Part shown: positions 55,251 through 64,000 of the stretch, piece after piece | Layout of the letters: each line of letters begins with the position of its first letter | How positions within the stretch are numbered: the first letter of the stretch is position 1 | Assembly: GCA_964059195.1 (NCBI GenBank) | Contig: CAXKWD010000005.1 | Span: forward strand, 153,913,265 to 153,977,264 | DNA: 64,000 bases | From: Ectobius pallidus | Lineage: Eukaryota; Arthropoda; Insecta; Blattodea; Ectobiidae | Reading direction: 5' to 3' | Translations under genes and position numbers: made by a program | Notes under the pieces: generated by a model | Database searches by the model: none | Seen by the model: the letters and a program-made list of their open reading frames with translations, nothing else | Told to the model about the DNA's origin: nothing

Positions 55251-55841
55251 TACAAAATTTAAATAACTGTAGGCCTATCTGGTATATTAGAAAATATTAT
55301 TAACTATTCAAGCGCGCAGTAGTTAATACCAAATGTCCGTACTACTAAAAACAACATGAAAATTAAAAAATGGAAGACCAACGAGTACCCGAAATTTAGT
55401 ACTTGGTGTGTAGAGGAAGTCACAGTAAAATGGTGGCCCTATACCACATGGCCAGCAGCAGTCCGGTAGTATTGGTGCATGAATAAAGCCTATGCGTAAA
55501 GGAACAATGAGACAAAAGTTCGTCATGGGAATATTACTTTGCAAGCTAAGGCCTGCGTAACCGATTGGAAGACCTCGTGGAGAAACCCTGATTTGAGCCG
55601 TATAATCCAAAAAAATTATTTGAAAGGCAGTTATAAGCTAGTTACCTCTCAAAATCTCAGACTTCCTGCGTGATGAACAGTACAGCTTCCATAAGCTTGT
55701 CTATTAATATTCGGAAGTGAGACGGTGTATCTCTGGCTGCGCTGAATGAACAGGGTAAAAGGTACATTTAAATTTTTATTAAAGGAGATATTATGAGGGA
55801 CCCAAATTAGCTAATTTCTAATTACACCAAGAGGCCTACAA

Positions 55842-56844
55842 TCTAATATATAAAATCGAAAGTGTGTATGTATGTATGTATGTTTGTTCCTTATACAAAT
55901 CTACATTTCTTTACCAATTTACACGACATTTTGCACACATACCCAGTTAAGCCCGGGAAGTATAGCTGTCAACATTAAAATTGAAACAAATCAGTCCTTC
56001 CCTTGAAAATTATATAATTTCTGTGAATATTCTACTGAAAAAATGAAATGTTGTTCAGTTCACATGACAACAGTGAATTGTTTACTGTGATTACATAGGG
56101 CCTTGGCAACTATATAGCCTAATGCTGGACTTTAACGAATTATGATTCCATGTAATATATTGGCAAAAATAATTACTGAAAAATGAATTACACGAAAATA
56201 AAGCACAGTGTGATGCAGTCACATAACTTTCTCTACCCTTGACATAAGAAATATTTTCTCACTTCACATTTTGATGTAGAATAAGAGGTCGTATTACAGG
56301 AGCAACTTAAGTGTGTGAGTATGCTATATCAGAAGTCGGTAAATAGTCAGTTATCCATAGCTGTAGGCTTTGTATTAGTTGAGATTTATCATAGGCCCTA
56401 AGCATGGGATGGAACATTTTGAGTCCTATACTCGCAGTATATTATGTCCCGGGTTTTAGGGGAGGAAAGTATGAAAGTGATACTGCATTTCTATTTTATT
56501 TCAGGCCCTAAACGGTTGTATGGTAACATGAGAATGAGAAATAAAATTTTCCGTCAAGTCAATACAATCTTATGTAATTTATGTTTCTTCTTATTTCAAC
56601 CCCTCCCAGGCATGAGGTGTAGAAGCAACGGAATGCAGCATTCGACATCCTCTATGAGCCATAAAAAGCTATATCTAGCGTTTTCTGAGGGAATAGTCTG
56701 AGTGCCATATGTTGTTCTTCCTCATTTCGAATTCTACATACATTATTATATCAGGACCTAGAGTTTCAACATCGAAAGTCCTCCATAAGTTAATTTCAAA
56801 TTACAAAATACAAAGCCCGGGCGACGCCGGGCCTTTTCAGCTAG
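55842..56844 (+). mobile_element. Nonautonomous Helitron, apparently full length
   Basis: It begins TCTAATATATAAAATCG directly after A. It ends with a hairpin GCCCGGGCGACGCCGGGC (6-bp stem, 56815-56832), then CTTTTCAG and CTAG followed by T. TC...hairpin...CTAG inserted between A and T with no target duplication is the Helitron signature. A (GTAT)n run is at 55862-55882. There is no Rep/helicase, so it would need proteins in trans. A minus relative is at 763-1500 and a fragment at 58140-58210. Confidence 0.85.
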
Positions 56845-56904
56845 TTACTTATAAAATTATGTTACAAAATAATTTATTTAAGAAATAGTTTTTGTTTGGT
56901 TTCT

Positions 56905-57115
56905 TTTAATTGAACTAATCCTTCTGGTGGACCTGGGAAACTCAGTTTTTAACAGAAATAAGTACCAGGAGCAATCCTGGGGGCAAAGGCGGCCGTTGCG
57001 TAAGGTTGACAACCTTACCACCTTCATGTGCCGAATGTTTAAAAATCTTGAAACCTCATCCTCCTGGATCCCTAAGGGCTTTCACGGTCGGAAATAGGGA
57101 TCACTTTACTTTTAT
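56905..57115 (+). mobile_element. SINE-3 copy, headless
   Basis: Starts AACTAATCCTTCTGGTGG and follows the 40817-41097 copy (AACAGAAATAAGTACCAGGA, AAGGCGGCCGTTGCGTAAGG, CCACCTTCATGTGCCG). The tRNA head is missing. Confidence 0.75.
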
Positions 57116-57199
57116 TTGTTTCGGTGATTTATTTGATATCGAACCTTCGACTCTGAACGTAGTGAGACTTGACTTTTTATTTCCTATTCTCCTTTATAT

Positions 57200-58090
57200 T
57201 TTTCACTATTTTTAGACATGATTTCTTGTAACTAGCCTTGTTACGAAACATGAGAGTTATGCCATAAAGCTCAGTGTAGCAGAGGTACTTGCTTCTCCCG
57301 TGGCCCAGGAATGTTTCTGGAGTTATTGCCTGTTATATCAACTGGAACTTTACGATGCGACGCCCATAAACTTAATACATTTAGTTAGTGCTTTAACTTC
57401 ACCTTGTAGTTTCCATGGTAATTATTCTCTAGATTCTGGTACACCTAACATCACATCTTATCGGCTATAATTATTTTATACGTCTTACAACCGCACATTC
57501 ATATTAATAAACCTTAATGTAAAAGTTGTAGCTAGTTCATACAAAATAACTAGAATCTGCCCAGTCGTTTATACTCTCGATACGTGTGTTTTGTTCTCAT
57601 TACAGACGTCAGTATTACATCCTGCCTACAAATTCCTTTTATACCCTTAGAGTATTTTCGAGAAACCTCGATTGGAATATCCCTTCAAGGGAGAATTGCA
57701 ATCCACCCCTTTTAATGGAGGCATTGCCTTTTAAGGGACATTTTGGTTAAATTCATTCATTCATTATAAAAAAATTATAATTATTTTTGCCATTCATATG
57801 CAAAACATGCTCGCAATTTTAATTGAATGTACTCTTATACAATTCAACGGCCCTAAATAGCGTGCTCACTCGCTCGCTCACTTCGTGAGACATCGGGTAT
57901 ATTCGACGATGTTCGTCTCTCGGAGTACAAACTTAGGAAAACCGTTTCTTTATTATATAAGGCCTAAGTGAAATGAACACAATAAACAAATATTCTAATT
58001 TTATTTGTACTTACAATTTTCATAGCTCAGAACCACAAACATTTTTAAGAAACTGCCAGTGTAAATTTCTTAAAAATCCTGGAGTCAATT
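57200..58090. other. Unassigned DNA
   Basis: No gene recognised; a short CTCGCTCGCTCACTTCGTGA run lies near 57869. Confidence 0.35.
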
Positions 58091-58094
58091 AACA

Positions 58095-58495
58095 ATGGCG
58101 GGCGAAGCCGCGGGCAGTATCGCGGACAATAAAAATCCAACCAAAAAAAATCCTTCCCTTGAAAAATTATATAATTTCTGAAAATTACACTGAATTTATC
58201 AAATAAAATTCACATCATATTCATCTGTCAACAAACAGTTGAGAAACAATACGTATTAGCAGTGTTAACAGGTCGCTTTGGAACTGCATAATCGAATCTG
58301 AGATCGTTTTCCCAGACGGCGCTTTCATATCGTGGAATGTACTTTTTAGCTGTTTCATTAATTATTAATGGCTTAGTTTATGAATGATTCGTGTGCAAGT
58401 GTTAATAAATATAATGCTTTAATAATTATTATACTCTTAATTTTAAATTTTTCAATGAATTATCGAGGGCGAAGCCGCGAGCACCAGCTGGTTTA
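58095..58495 (-). mobile_element. Family A fragments (minus) around a Helitron fragment
   Basis: The inverted 5' end GGCGGGCGAAGCCGCGGGCA is at 58097-58116, with a second at 58470-58490 (GAGGGCGAAGCCGCGAGCAC). The second is preceded by matching body (ATACTCTTAATTTTAAATTT; AATCTGAGATCG). Between them 58140-58210 matches 55995-56045 of the Helitron. Confidence 0.6.
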
Positions 58496-58739
58496 AGACA
58501 ACTTAAATGACATAATAGTCTTTTGCTGAAAGTTGCCTATTTTGTAATCCACTTTATGTCCAATAACGGAAGGAATTAAACTAAGAGAAAGGAGAAGACG
58601 AAGAAAAAGAGAATAAAAAGAAGGTAAAAGAAATCTAGTTCTTTAATAGGAATCAATATAAATTGAATAAATCGTTTCAGAAACAACATGAGGTCCCGTT
58701 GGATTCACTCTCTACATTGGTAAATACATCATTATTATT

Positions 58740-59050
58740 AGGCCTGCTATAATATAAAGCTACATGGCTGACTCACTCACTGATATTAATGTTTGCCCAC
58801 TTCCAGACGAGCTAGAAACTTTAAATTTGGTACACATATAGCTTTTAAGCTGTAAACCACAGGAAAACTCCAAAAAGTTTATTTTTTAATTTTTAGCCCT
58901 AAAAACTCCCCGAAAAAGGGCTCTCGGTTTCCATGGTAACGGTATTATCAAACAGTGTTCACATAGGACTCTGAAAGGTAATAGCCAATACAGCAGACTA
59001 AATGCAATGCCTCCAAAGAGCGAAGCGAGTTTCCTTATGAAACCACATGT
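58740..59050. repeat. Probable interspersed repeat
   Basis: AAGCTACATGGCTGACTCAC, AAATTTGGTACACATATAGC and GGTTTCCATGGTAACG resemble a dispersed element I recall from other arthropods. No second copy is in the window, so the call is weak. Confidence 0.35.
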
Positions 59051-59129
59051 CAACCACTTGGGTCTCCCAGAGTCGTAGCCAGGATTTTGGACCGGGAGGG
59101 GCCCACCGATTTGTCTGGAGGGACTCTTT

Positions 59130-59158
59130 CTTTTTTTTTTTTTTTTTTTTTTTTTTGT
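59130..59158. repeat. Poly(T) run
   Basis: About 27 T with one interruption. The preceding GTCGTAGCCAGGATTTTGGA (59072) resembles a hAT MITE end, but no partner end was found. Confidence 0.8.
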
Positions 59159-59169
59159 AAGATTAATCC

Positions 59170-59810
59170 TTCAAATTTCATTTTAAATTTCTCATGCAGT
59201 TTTAGAATTAATTTTACATTTTATTTTTTTTAAATTATAAACAAAATTGTTTTAGCACCACATGTTTGCCACTCGTTTTACTGTTTAAAAATAAAATTGT
59301 ATTTTTTATTCATCTCTTCTGTCTAAAAAACAGAAAACATTTAGTGATTTTTCTTTCATAGTTTTGAGGTTATCAAATCGGAAGTTTATAGTCAACATAT
59401 TAAATAAAACAATTTTATAAGCAAAACTCAATCAATTACAAAACATGTTTCCTGTCATTTGTCGTATTATGTAGCTGTAAAAATAACGCAAGAAATAGAG
59501 TGCCCCAATTTTCATATCTGAAGGTGTACATATACCTACAGTTGCGGCTAATGTAGCTATTGAAGGTTCCTTTGCGTTATCGGGGTGCAGGATCTGACGC
59601 AGCTATTCATCACGGTTGGGTCCATGCTGAGATAGAGTAATGTTTACCCACACTCGCGCTTTCAAGCGGTGATAAGCTGCGCCGTCCGTATCGTGTGTAT
59701 TTCCCCCTAAGCTATAGCTTTCACTGCTACACTATAGTCTACTTCTATGCGTCCTTTATTTGTAGGATTTACAGTAGCCTCGTCTTGAAATACACGTTAA
59801 AGAAATATAT
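59170..59810. other. Unassigned AT-rich DNA
   Basis: No gene or repeat border recognised. Confidence 0.35.
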
Positions 59811-59814
59811 TTTA

Positions 59815-60075
59815 AGTACGGTTCCTAATATATTTATTTATTTTATTTATTTATTTATTTATATTTATACAAAACAAAACAAGACCACCCGAATGAGCAA
59901 GCGCTCGTGCTCGGGCACAGTTCAGCCATTTACATTACAAAATACAAATTACTAAATACATAAAGAAAATATAATTAAATCAAAACCTAAAAAATAATAA
60001 TAATAAAGAAAGAACAGAAAAGTAAAAAGAAAAAGGAAAAGTAGTAAGAACAAAAATTGAAACCCTGAGTTATTA
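59815..60075 (-). mobile_element. LINE 3' UTR with (TAAA)n tail
   Basis: On plus, a TATTTATTTATTTATTTATA run is followed by ACCACCCGAATGAGCAAGCG and CTCGTGCTCGGGCA, a perfect-looking hairpin, then A-rich UTR. It matches 3440-3840 (same hairpin position and AAATACATAAA words). On minus it is the 3' end of an R2-like LINE, truncated before coding. Confidence 0.65.
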
Positions 60076-60139
60076 CAAATAAAATCGTTCCTTAATTGTC
60101 TAATTAATTAATTAAATTATTATTCTTTCTCATAGTTCA

Positions 60140-60275
60140 CTCCCCTACTTTGTAGGGACGCTTATGTGCCCCACGTATCCAGGGCCTTACAGGACCACGA
60201 CCTGTCCGGGGAGAAAGTTTATGTAGCTCACATACATACTTTGCTTTACCAGACAAGGTGGCCTGACCATATTAT
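60140..60275 (-). mobile_element. SINE-1 3' fragment
   Basis: Read on minus: TGTCTGGTAAAGCAAAGTAT, CCGGACAGGTCGTGGTCCTG, TAAGGCCCTGGATACGTGGG. The hAT MITE 60282-60713 follows directly. Confidence 0.7.
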
Positions 60276-60281
60276 CTAGGG

Positions 60282-60713
60282 CAGGGGTTCTCAAAGTGTG
60301 GTCTGCGGAGGGGTCCGCGGGTGATTTTTGAATACTGCAGTAGATTTAAGGCTCGAACTTTCAAAAAAAAAAACACCCAATATTTCAGAGATTGTCAAAA
60401 GCAAAAAACAACACCATCCTTCTCACTGAAATTAGTGCTATTTTTCTATATAACTGTTCCATTGGTAATTTTTTATAATTAATACTAAGAGCCCTGTCGT
60501 TTTGCAATTGAATTCAATGTTAGAAATAAAAAATGTATCAAAACAAACAGATTGCTTTCTTTTCTATCCTATACTTTTCGTGTTGAATTAAATATATATA
60601 TATATTTTAATACTACAAAATTAGTAAAAATAGTAAAGGGTAATTTTTTAGGGGTCCGCAATGACAACAATAATTAAAGGGGTCCTTGAATAAAGGAAGT
60701 TTGAGAACCCCTG
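60282..60713. mobile_element. hAT MITE (CAGGGGTTCTCAAA type)
   Basis: Ends CAGGGGTTCTCAAAGTGTGG and AGTTTGAGAACCCCTG are inverted, and the flanks ATCTAGGG (60274-60281) and TTCTAGGG (60714-60721) match at 7 of 8. Inward, GGGGTCCGC / GGGGTCC-type words are also near both ends. This is the classic Charlie-like hAT terminus. The 432-bp element has no coding. Confidence 0.92.
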
Positions 60714-61019
60714 TTCTAGGGTATAAAACGGGACATTGGGATGGTAAAAACGGGGCTACGGAAAAATGGACATTTAATGTTGACATCCACTTTCATTCCA
60801 TTACTATATTGCTTTTCACTGGTAATACATTGTTTTAATTCTTTCTGGAGATCGTCATTAAGACTACAATTTTCCTGTGATACGGACTATTCATCAGAAT
60901 GTGAATTGAGAATGTGTCTCGTCCATGCTTAGACACAAAAAGTTTGTGAGTATATGGGACCACTTTTTTGTGATACAAATTCTACTCTACTGCTGTAGCG
61001 CAGAGAATGTGTTTGCTCC

Positions 61020-61575
61020 TCTCACGCAGCGGGCCCGGGTTTTATTCCTGGTCTGGACAATTTACCTGGTTGGGTTTCTTCTCGGGGTTTTCCATAGCCT
61101 GTGAGACGAATGTCGGGTAACTTTAGGCCCGTGGGGTCCCCGATATCGTCTGGCCATCATTGTCATCTTCATCTCATTTCCGTCTTGTTCGCAATGAGTG
61201 TGCCTCTTCCTCTGTGGTCGTGCTGTCTTGGAGCTGGCCCCGGCATTGGGCTGATCACTCGTCCGGGGAGGCTCTCCATACCCTTGCCTGGTCAAAGGAG
61301 TATGTATGTGATCCAACCGTTCCCTTCCCCGACGGCCCAGGTCGATGACATGTGATGTGCATAAATGGGACAGGCCCATGTCTGTAGATTTACTGGCATC
61401 TAAAAGAACTCCTGCGGGACAAAATTCTAGCACACCGGCGACGGTCACAGGCCTAAGTTGCATTACATATCCGCCGTTAAATAACCATATATCAACCAAC
61501 CAACCTTCCCCGACAGGTTGCGGTCCTTTAAAGTCGGGTGGCTTGGGCCGCATAAACGTCCATACAAAGGGAGTG
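61020..61575 (+). mobile_element. SINE-1, near full length, carrying a nested SINE-2
   Basis: It has a decayed tRNA-like head (TGTAGCGCAGAGAATGTG; GGGCCCGGGTTTTATTCC). The SINE-1 body follows (CTCGGGGTTTTCCATAGCC, CCCCGGCATTGGGCTGATCA, GAGTATGTATGTGATCCAA), and the 3' end resumes at 61504 (TTCCCCGACAGGTTGCGGTC, GGTGGCTTGGGCCGCATAAA). The A-rich tail is short or lost. The long minus frame here is a by-product of low stop density, not a gene. Confidence 0.85.
61334..61503 (+). mobile_element. SINE-2 inserted in SINE-1 with 11-bp target duplication
   Basis: CCTTCCCCGAC occurs at 61323-61333 and 61504-61514. The insert carries GGGACAGGCCCATGTCTGTA and ACAGGCCTAAGTTGCATTAC as in 12651-12845, and ends in a CAACCAACCAAC tail. 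It is 5'-truncated, lacking the tRNA head. Confidence 0.85.
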
Positions 61576-61619
61576 GTTAATATTAGATCATGTAGATGTG
61601 AATTCTGGAATGAGATTAA

Positions 61620-62070
61620 CATTAAGTAAAGTACACCTAATAGCCTATTTACTTTCTCTCAATAAGGCCTATAAAAATACGATGCGGGAAAGATAATTGC
61701 AATGTTGCGTGCATAATATCAATGTCGTTTGTTGTAATATGGTGATGTTCTGTATTTATTAATGTTTTACTTCATACATCTTTCTACTTCATAATTTATT
61801 TTGACAGCACATAAATTATAGCTATTTAATTATGAATGGTGGCTAGGTTTAGAACTAAAAGTTCATTATTAGAGCTTTCATAATCACTTATGTCAAATTG
61901 ATTTCAAAATTGCAATTTTAAATTATACGTTGGGTTCATAAGTCTACACGCAAGTTGATTGTATCACTGTGTTAAATATTCAACAGAGTTGTGCTATACC
62001 GCATGCAACATTTAGCCAGAATCTATTTAACGTCCAGATTTCTTGGGTAAAAATGGAGGGGGGAAAGTAT
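61620..62070. other. Unassigned AT-rich DNA
   Basis: Nothing recognised. Confidence 0.4.
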
Positions 62071-62078
62071 TGAAGTTA

Positions 62079-62641
62079 CGAGGGTCATTTCAAAAGTTCT
62101 GCACACTGGAAGATAGAATGGAAGGAAATAATTTATTTTGCAAAATACCTTTACAGGCCTTCAATATAATCTTCATTCTTAATTTTATTATGAGAGCTTC
62201 CCGACGTTTTGACAATTTTTGTGTTCTGGATAGGGCTCCTTCATTGTTGAGCTGTCTGATTACTCAGGTCACCTCACTGGAAGCTTCATCAATTGTAACA
62301 AAACGTTTTCCTCGTCTATGGATGGGAAAGACTTCCCCACCCATCATACAGTCCTGATTTGAGCCCACCAGACTTTGATTTGTTTCCCAAATTGAAGGAA
62401 CCACTCCGTGGAAAAGTTTTGTTACAATTGATGAAGCTTCCAGTGAGGCGACCTGAGTAATCAGACAGCTCAACAATTAAGGTGCCCTATCCAGAACACA
62501 AAAATTGTCAAAACGTCGAGAAGCTTTCATAATAAAATTAAGAATGAAGATTATATTGAAGGCCTGTAAAGGTATTTTGCAAAATAAATTATTTTCTTCC
62601 ATTCTATCTTACAGTGTGCAGAACTTTTGAAATGACCCTCG
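62079..62641. mobile_element. Palindromic mariner element made of two inverted 3' ends
   Basis: TA flanks CGAGGGTCATTTCAAAAGTT at the left and AACTTTTGAAATGACCCTCG at the right. The arms (62079-62309 and 62410-62641) are almost identical in reverse complement over about 230 bp, including TTACAGGCCTTCAATATAAT and TTGACAATTTTTGTGTTCTG. The loop of about 100 nt carries a transposase fragment. Confidence 0.88.
62335..62460 (+). pseudogene. mariner transposase fragment with the third-aspartate block
   Basis: The frame reads PHPSYSPDLSPPDFDLFPKL then KEPLRG, followed by KVLLQLMKLPVRRPE and a stop. H-x-(P)-YSPDLSP-x-DFDLFPKLKEPLRG is the conserved block holding the last catalytic aspartate of DD34D mariner transposases. 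The frame lies in the loop and runs into the right arm of the palindrome. The catalytic core upstream is absent, so the element is nonautonomous. Confidence 0.85.
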
Positions 62642-62911
62642 TACATGACTGCAGAAAACACGTCCATTTCATAGTTATTCCGTAAATACGTTAGCAGCTT
62701 ATATCAGCTTACATTTTTACTTGATTGGTGGGAAGGACTACATTATTCTTCACACCTACATCTTTAACAAAGACCTTATCATTAGCCTATAGGCTTATTC
62801 ATAATCCATCATATCATGACTCATGAGGTTTGTGAGACTCCTCTGAAATTTCTGTGGAATTACTAACGAAATAATATGCGTTGTATATTAGGGTGACGTG
62901 CCTTTGAGCAA

Positions 62912-63600
62912 ATGAGGGAAAAATGCCTACTTCACTTGAGCAAAAATGTCTACTTCACTTGCGCAAAAATGTCCACTTCACTCGAGCACAAATTAGTCGT
63001 GTATTCCATCTATTTGGCAACGCCGCAATCAACTGCCAGGCTACGAGTAAATTATCCGATCTGCGCATTATGCAACGGGCGCTTTAATCCGTCAAAAATA
63101 ATTTTAGATTTTGAAATTGCAGCGCACAGAGCTGTTGAAAATTGTTTTCCTGGTTCAACTCTAAAATGTTGTAATTTTCACCTCGGGCAATCTTGGTTCC
63201 GAAAAGTAGTTGAAACAGGACTGAAAAAAGAGTATGTAGATAAGCATTCGGACATGGGAAAATGGTTAAGCCACTTTTTCTGGTTACCATATTTACCACC
63301 AGAACAGGTATCTGATGCGTTCGTAGAACTTAAAAGCATTGCTCCCGATACTCCCCTAGCTAATCAATTTCTAGATCACCTCTTGGAGAACTACGTAAGT
63401 GATGACAGTCATTTCCCTCCAAATCTTTGGATACGGCCAACAAATGAAAACTGCCCCAGAACTATAAATCAAAAGGGAATTTTACTGTGCACGTCCATCG
63501 ATACATATTTTAACACAGGTTTTAAAGGAGCGAAAAATTCAAACGGACATATCAATCCGATCGCATCTTTCTGCGAAGCAAAGGAAAAATAAGAAGTCGG
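62912..63600 (+). pseudogene. MULE (Mutator-like) transposase remnant
   Basis: A 226-codon frame (62912-63592) is open. Transposase-like sequence starts at about residue 47: ICALCNGRFNPSKIILDFEI then AAHRAVENCFPGSTLKCCNF and HLGQSWFRKV. LDFE-x-A-(A/x)-x-x-x-x...FP...KGC-x-FH-x-x-Q is the MULE core with the second catalytic aspartate (D66, DFE) and the C-x-H pair. Then FFWLPYLPPEQVSDAFVEL, FLDHLLENYVSDDSHFPPN and LW. After a frameshift near 63465-63480 the proper continuation lies in another frame (SIHILTQVLKERKIQTDISI, RSHLSAKQRK). The N-terminal part is lost; residues 1-45 come from the 23-bp repeat region. Frameshift and truncation make it inactive. Confidence 0.75.
62926..62994 (+). repeat. 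23-bp tandem repeat, 3 units
   Basis: AAAAATG(C/T)C(T/C)... units: AAAAATGCCTACTTCACTTG plus AGC, then AAAAATGTCTACTTCACTTG plus CGC, then AAAAATGTCCACTTCACTCG plus AGC. Placed just upstream of the MULE remnant. Confidence 0.9.
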
Positions 63601-64000
63601 AAATTAGCCAACTTTATGCCATTAAGAACTAGGACGATTATGTTTTCGGAAAAGATTAATTTATTAAGATTTTTGACGCTAATGGGAGCTAGATATAAAG
63701 CACAAACACTGTAATTCCGACATTGTCATCAGGACGTGCCTAAAAAATGGCGGTGGACATGAGCCAACTTTAGGAAGTGACGTACCCATGAAATTGCGAT
63801 GAAACCACACCGTGTTGCCACATCTCATTTAGATGAAAAATATAAGTACCATTTCTGTATTTCTTTACATTGCTCATATAAATATATTCATTTGCTCTAT
63901 TGCTATGGCGATTTGCTCAAATGTTAATCACCGGTATTTTACGGTTTACATTATTTTTCGATACAATTTCCTGTTATTTCCCTCATCTTTTAGAATATCA
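63601..64000. other. Region downstream of the MULE remnant
   Basis: ATTTGCTCAAATG at 63911 is roughly inverted relative to TTTGAGCAAATGAG at 62903, a possible decayed terminal inverted repeat of a MULE. No target duplication was confirmed. Confidence 0.35.

Noticed and set aside
61062..61622. 186-codon minus-strand open frame
   Set aside because: It runs across SINE-1 and the nested SINE-2, crossing the target duplication, so it cannot be an evolved protein; GC-rich SINE sequence simply lacks stops.

Overview
This window is eukaryotic, AT-rich and repeat-dominated, and almost certainly comes from a large insect genome. The evidence is the set of decayed eukaryotic transposons: mariner, hAT, MULE, piggyBac-like and Helitron DNA elements, non-LTR retrotransposons with R1-like RNase H or R2-like endonuclease tails, and several tRNA-derived SINEs. 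There are no operons and no long intact ORFs. A cockroach or related insect is my best guess, partly from the very frequent octamer TAGGCCTA; this is inference and I could not check it by search. No complete host gene is visible. One short stretch (4205-4310, +) looks like a last coding exon: acceptor-like AG, open frame, stop, and a poly(A)-signal-like sequence further downstream.

Layout. 0-4 kb: minus-strand Helitron-like element (763-1500), a short mariner-type element with long terminal inverted repeats (2247-2589), and two convergent ends of R2-like LINEs (3188-3295 +; 3440-4057 -). 4-11 kb: candidate exon; a hAT element with perfect 8-bp target duplication and a transposase remnant (6154-6812); a palindromic element (7437-7965); a tRNA-containing fold-back element (7966-8212). 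11-18 kb: a SINE with a 12-bp target duplication (11209-11609), then a nested set of two (GTCY)n-bearing families, B(-) split by A(+), which is split by B(+) (14565-17716). 18-21 kb: a 33-bp minisatellite split by a LINE 3' end, LINE RNase H and RT-tail remnants, and an inverted dimer of the tRNA fold-back family. 22-31 kb: a run of palindromic elements (TTAA-flanked 22429-23177; hammerhead-like 23232-23732; mariner 26416-27048; 27304-28187 with a nested hAT; 30421-31088). 32-41 kb: R2-like LINE 3' half with an intact 190-codon C-terminal frame, more SINEs, a tandemly duplicated MITE-like element, a second perfect-TSD hAT element, a Tc1/mariner-type transposase N-terminal remnant, and a purine-rich tract invaded by a SINE. 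42-50 kb: two AT-rich degenerate arrays, two copies of a Tc2-like nonautonomous transposon, another R2-like LINE end. 51-64 kb: single copies of B and A, a full-length nonautonomous Helitron (55842-56844), a hAT MITE, a SINE inside a SINE, a palindromic mariner (62079-62641) and a MULE transposase remnant (62912-63600).

Nothing here forms a pathway. The content is a record of repeated insertion, in which nesting order and target duplications can be read directly. The most unusual theme is how many independent DNA-transposon families survive as near-perfect palindromes, several made of two inverted copies of the same (3') end. All family calls come from reading the sequence and from family knowledge; no search was run.
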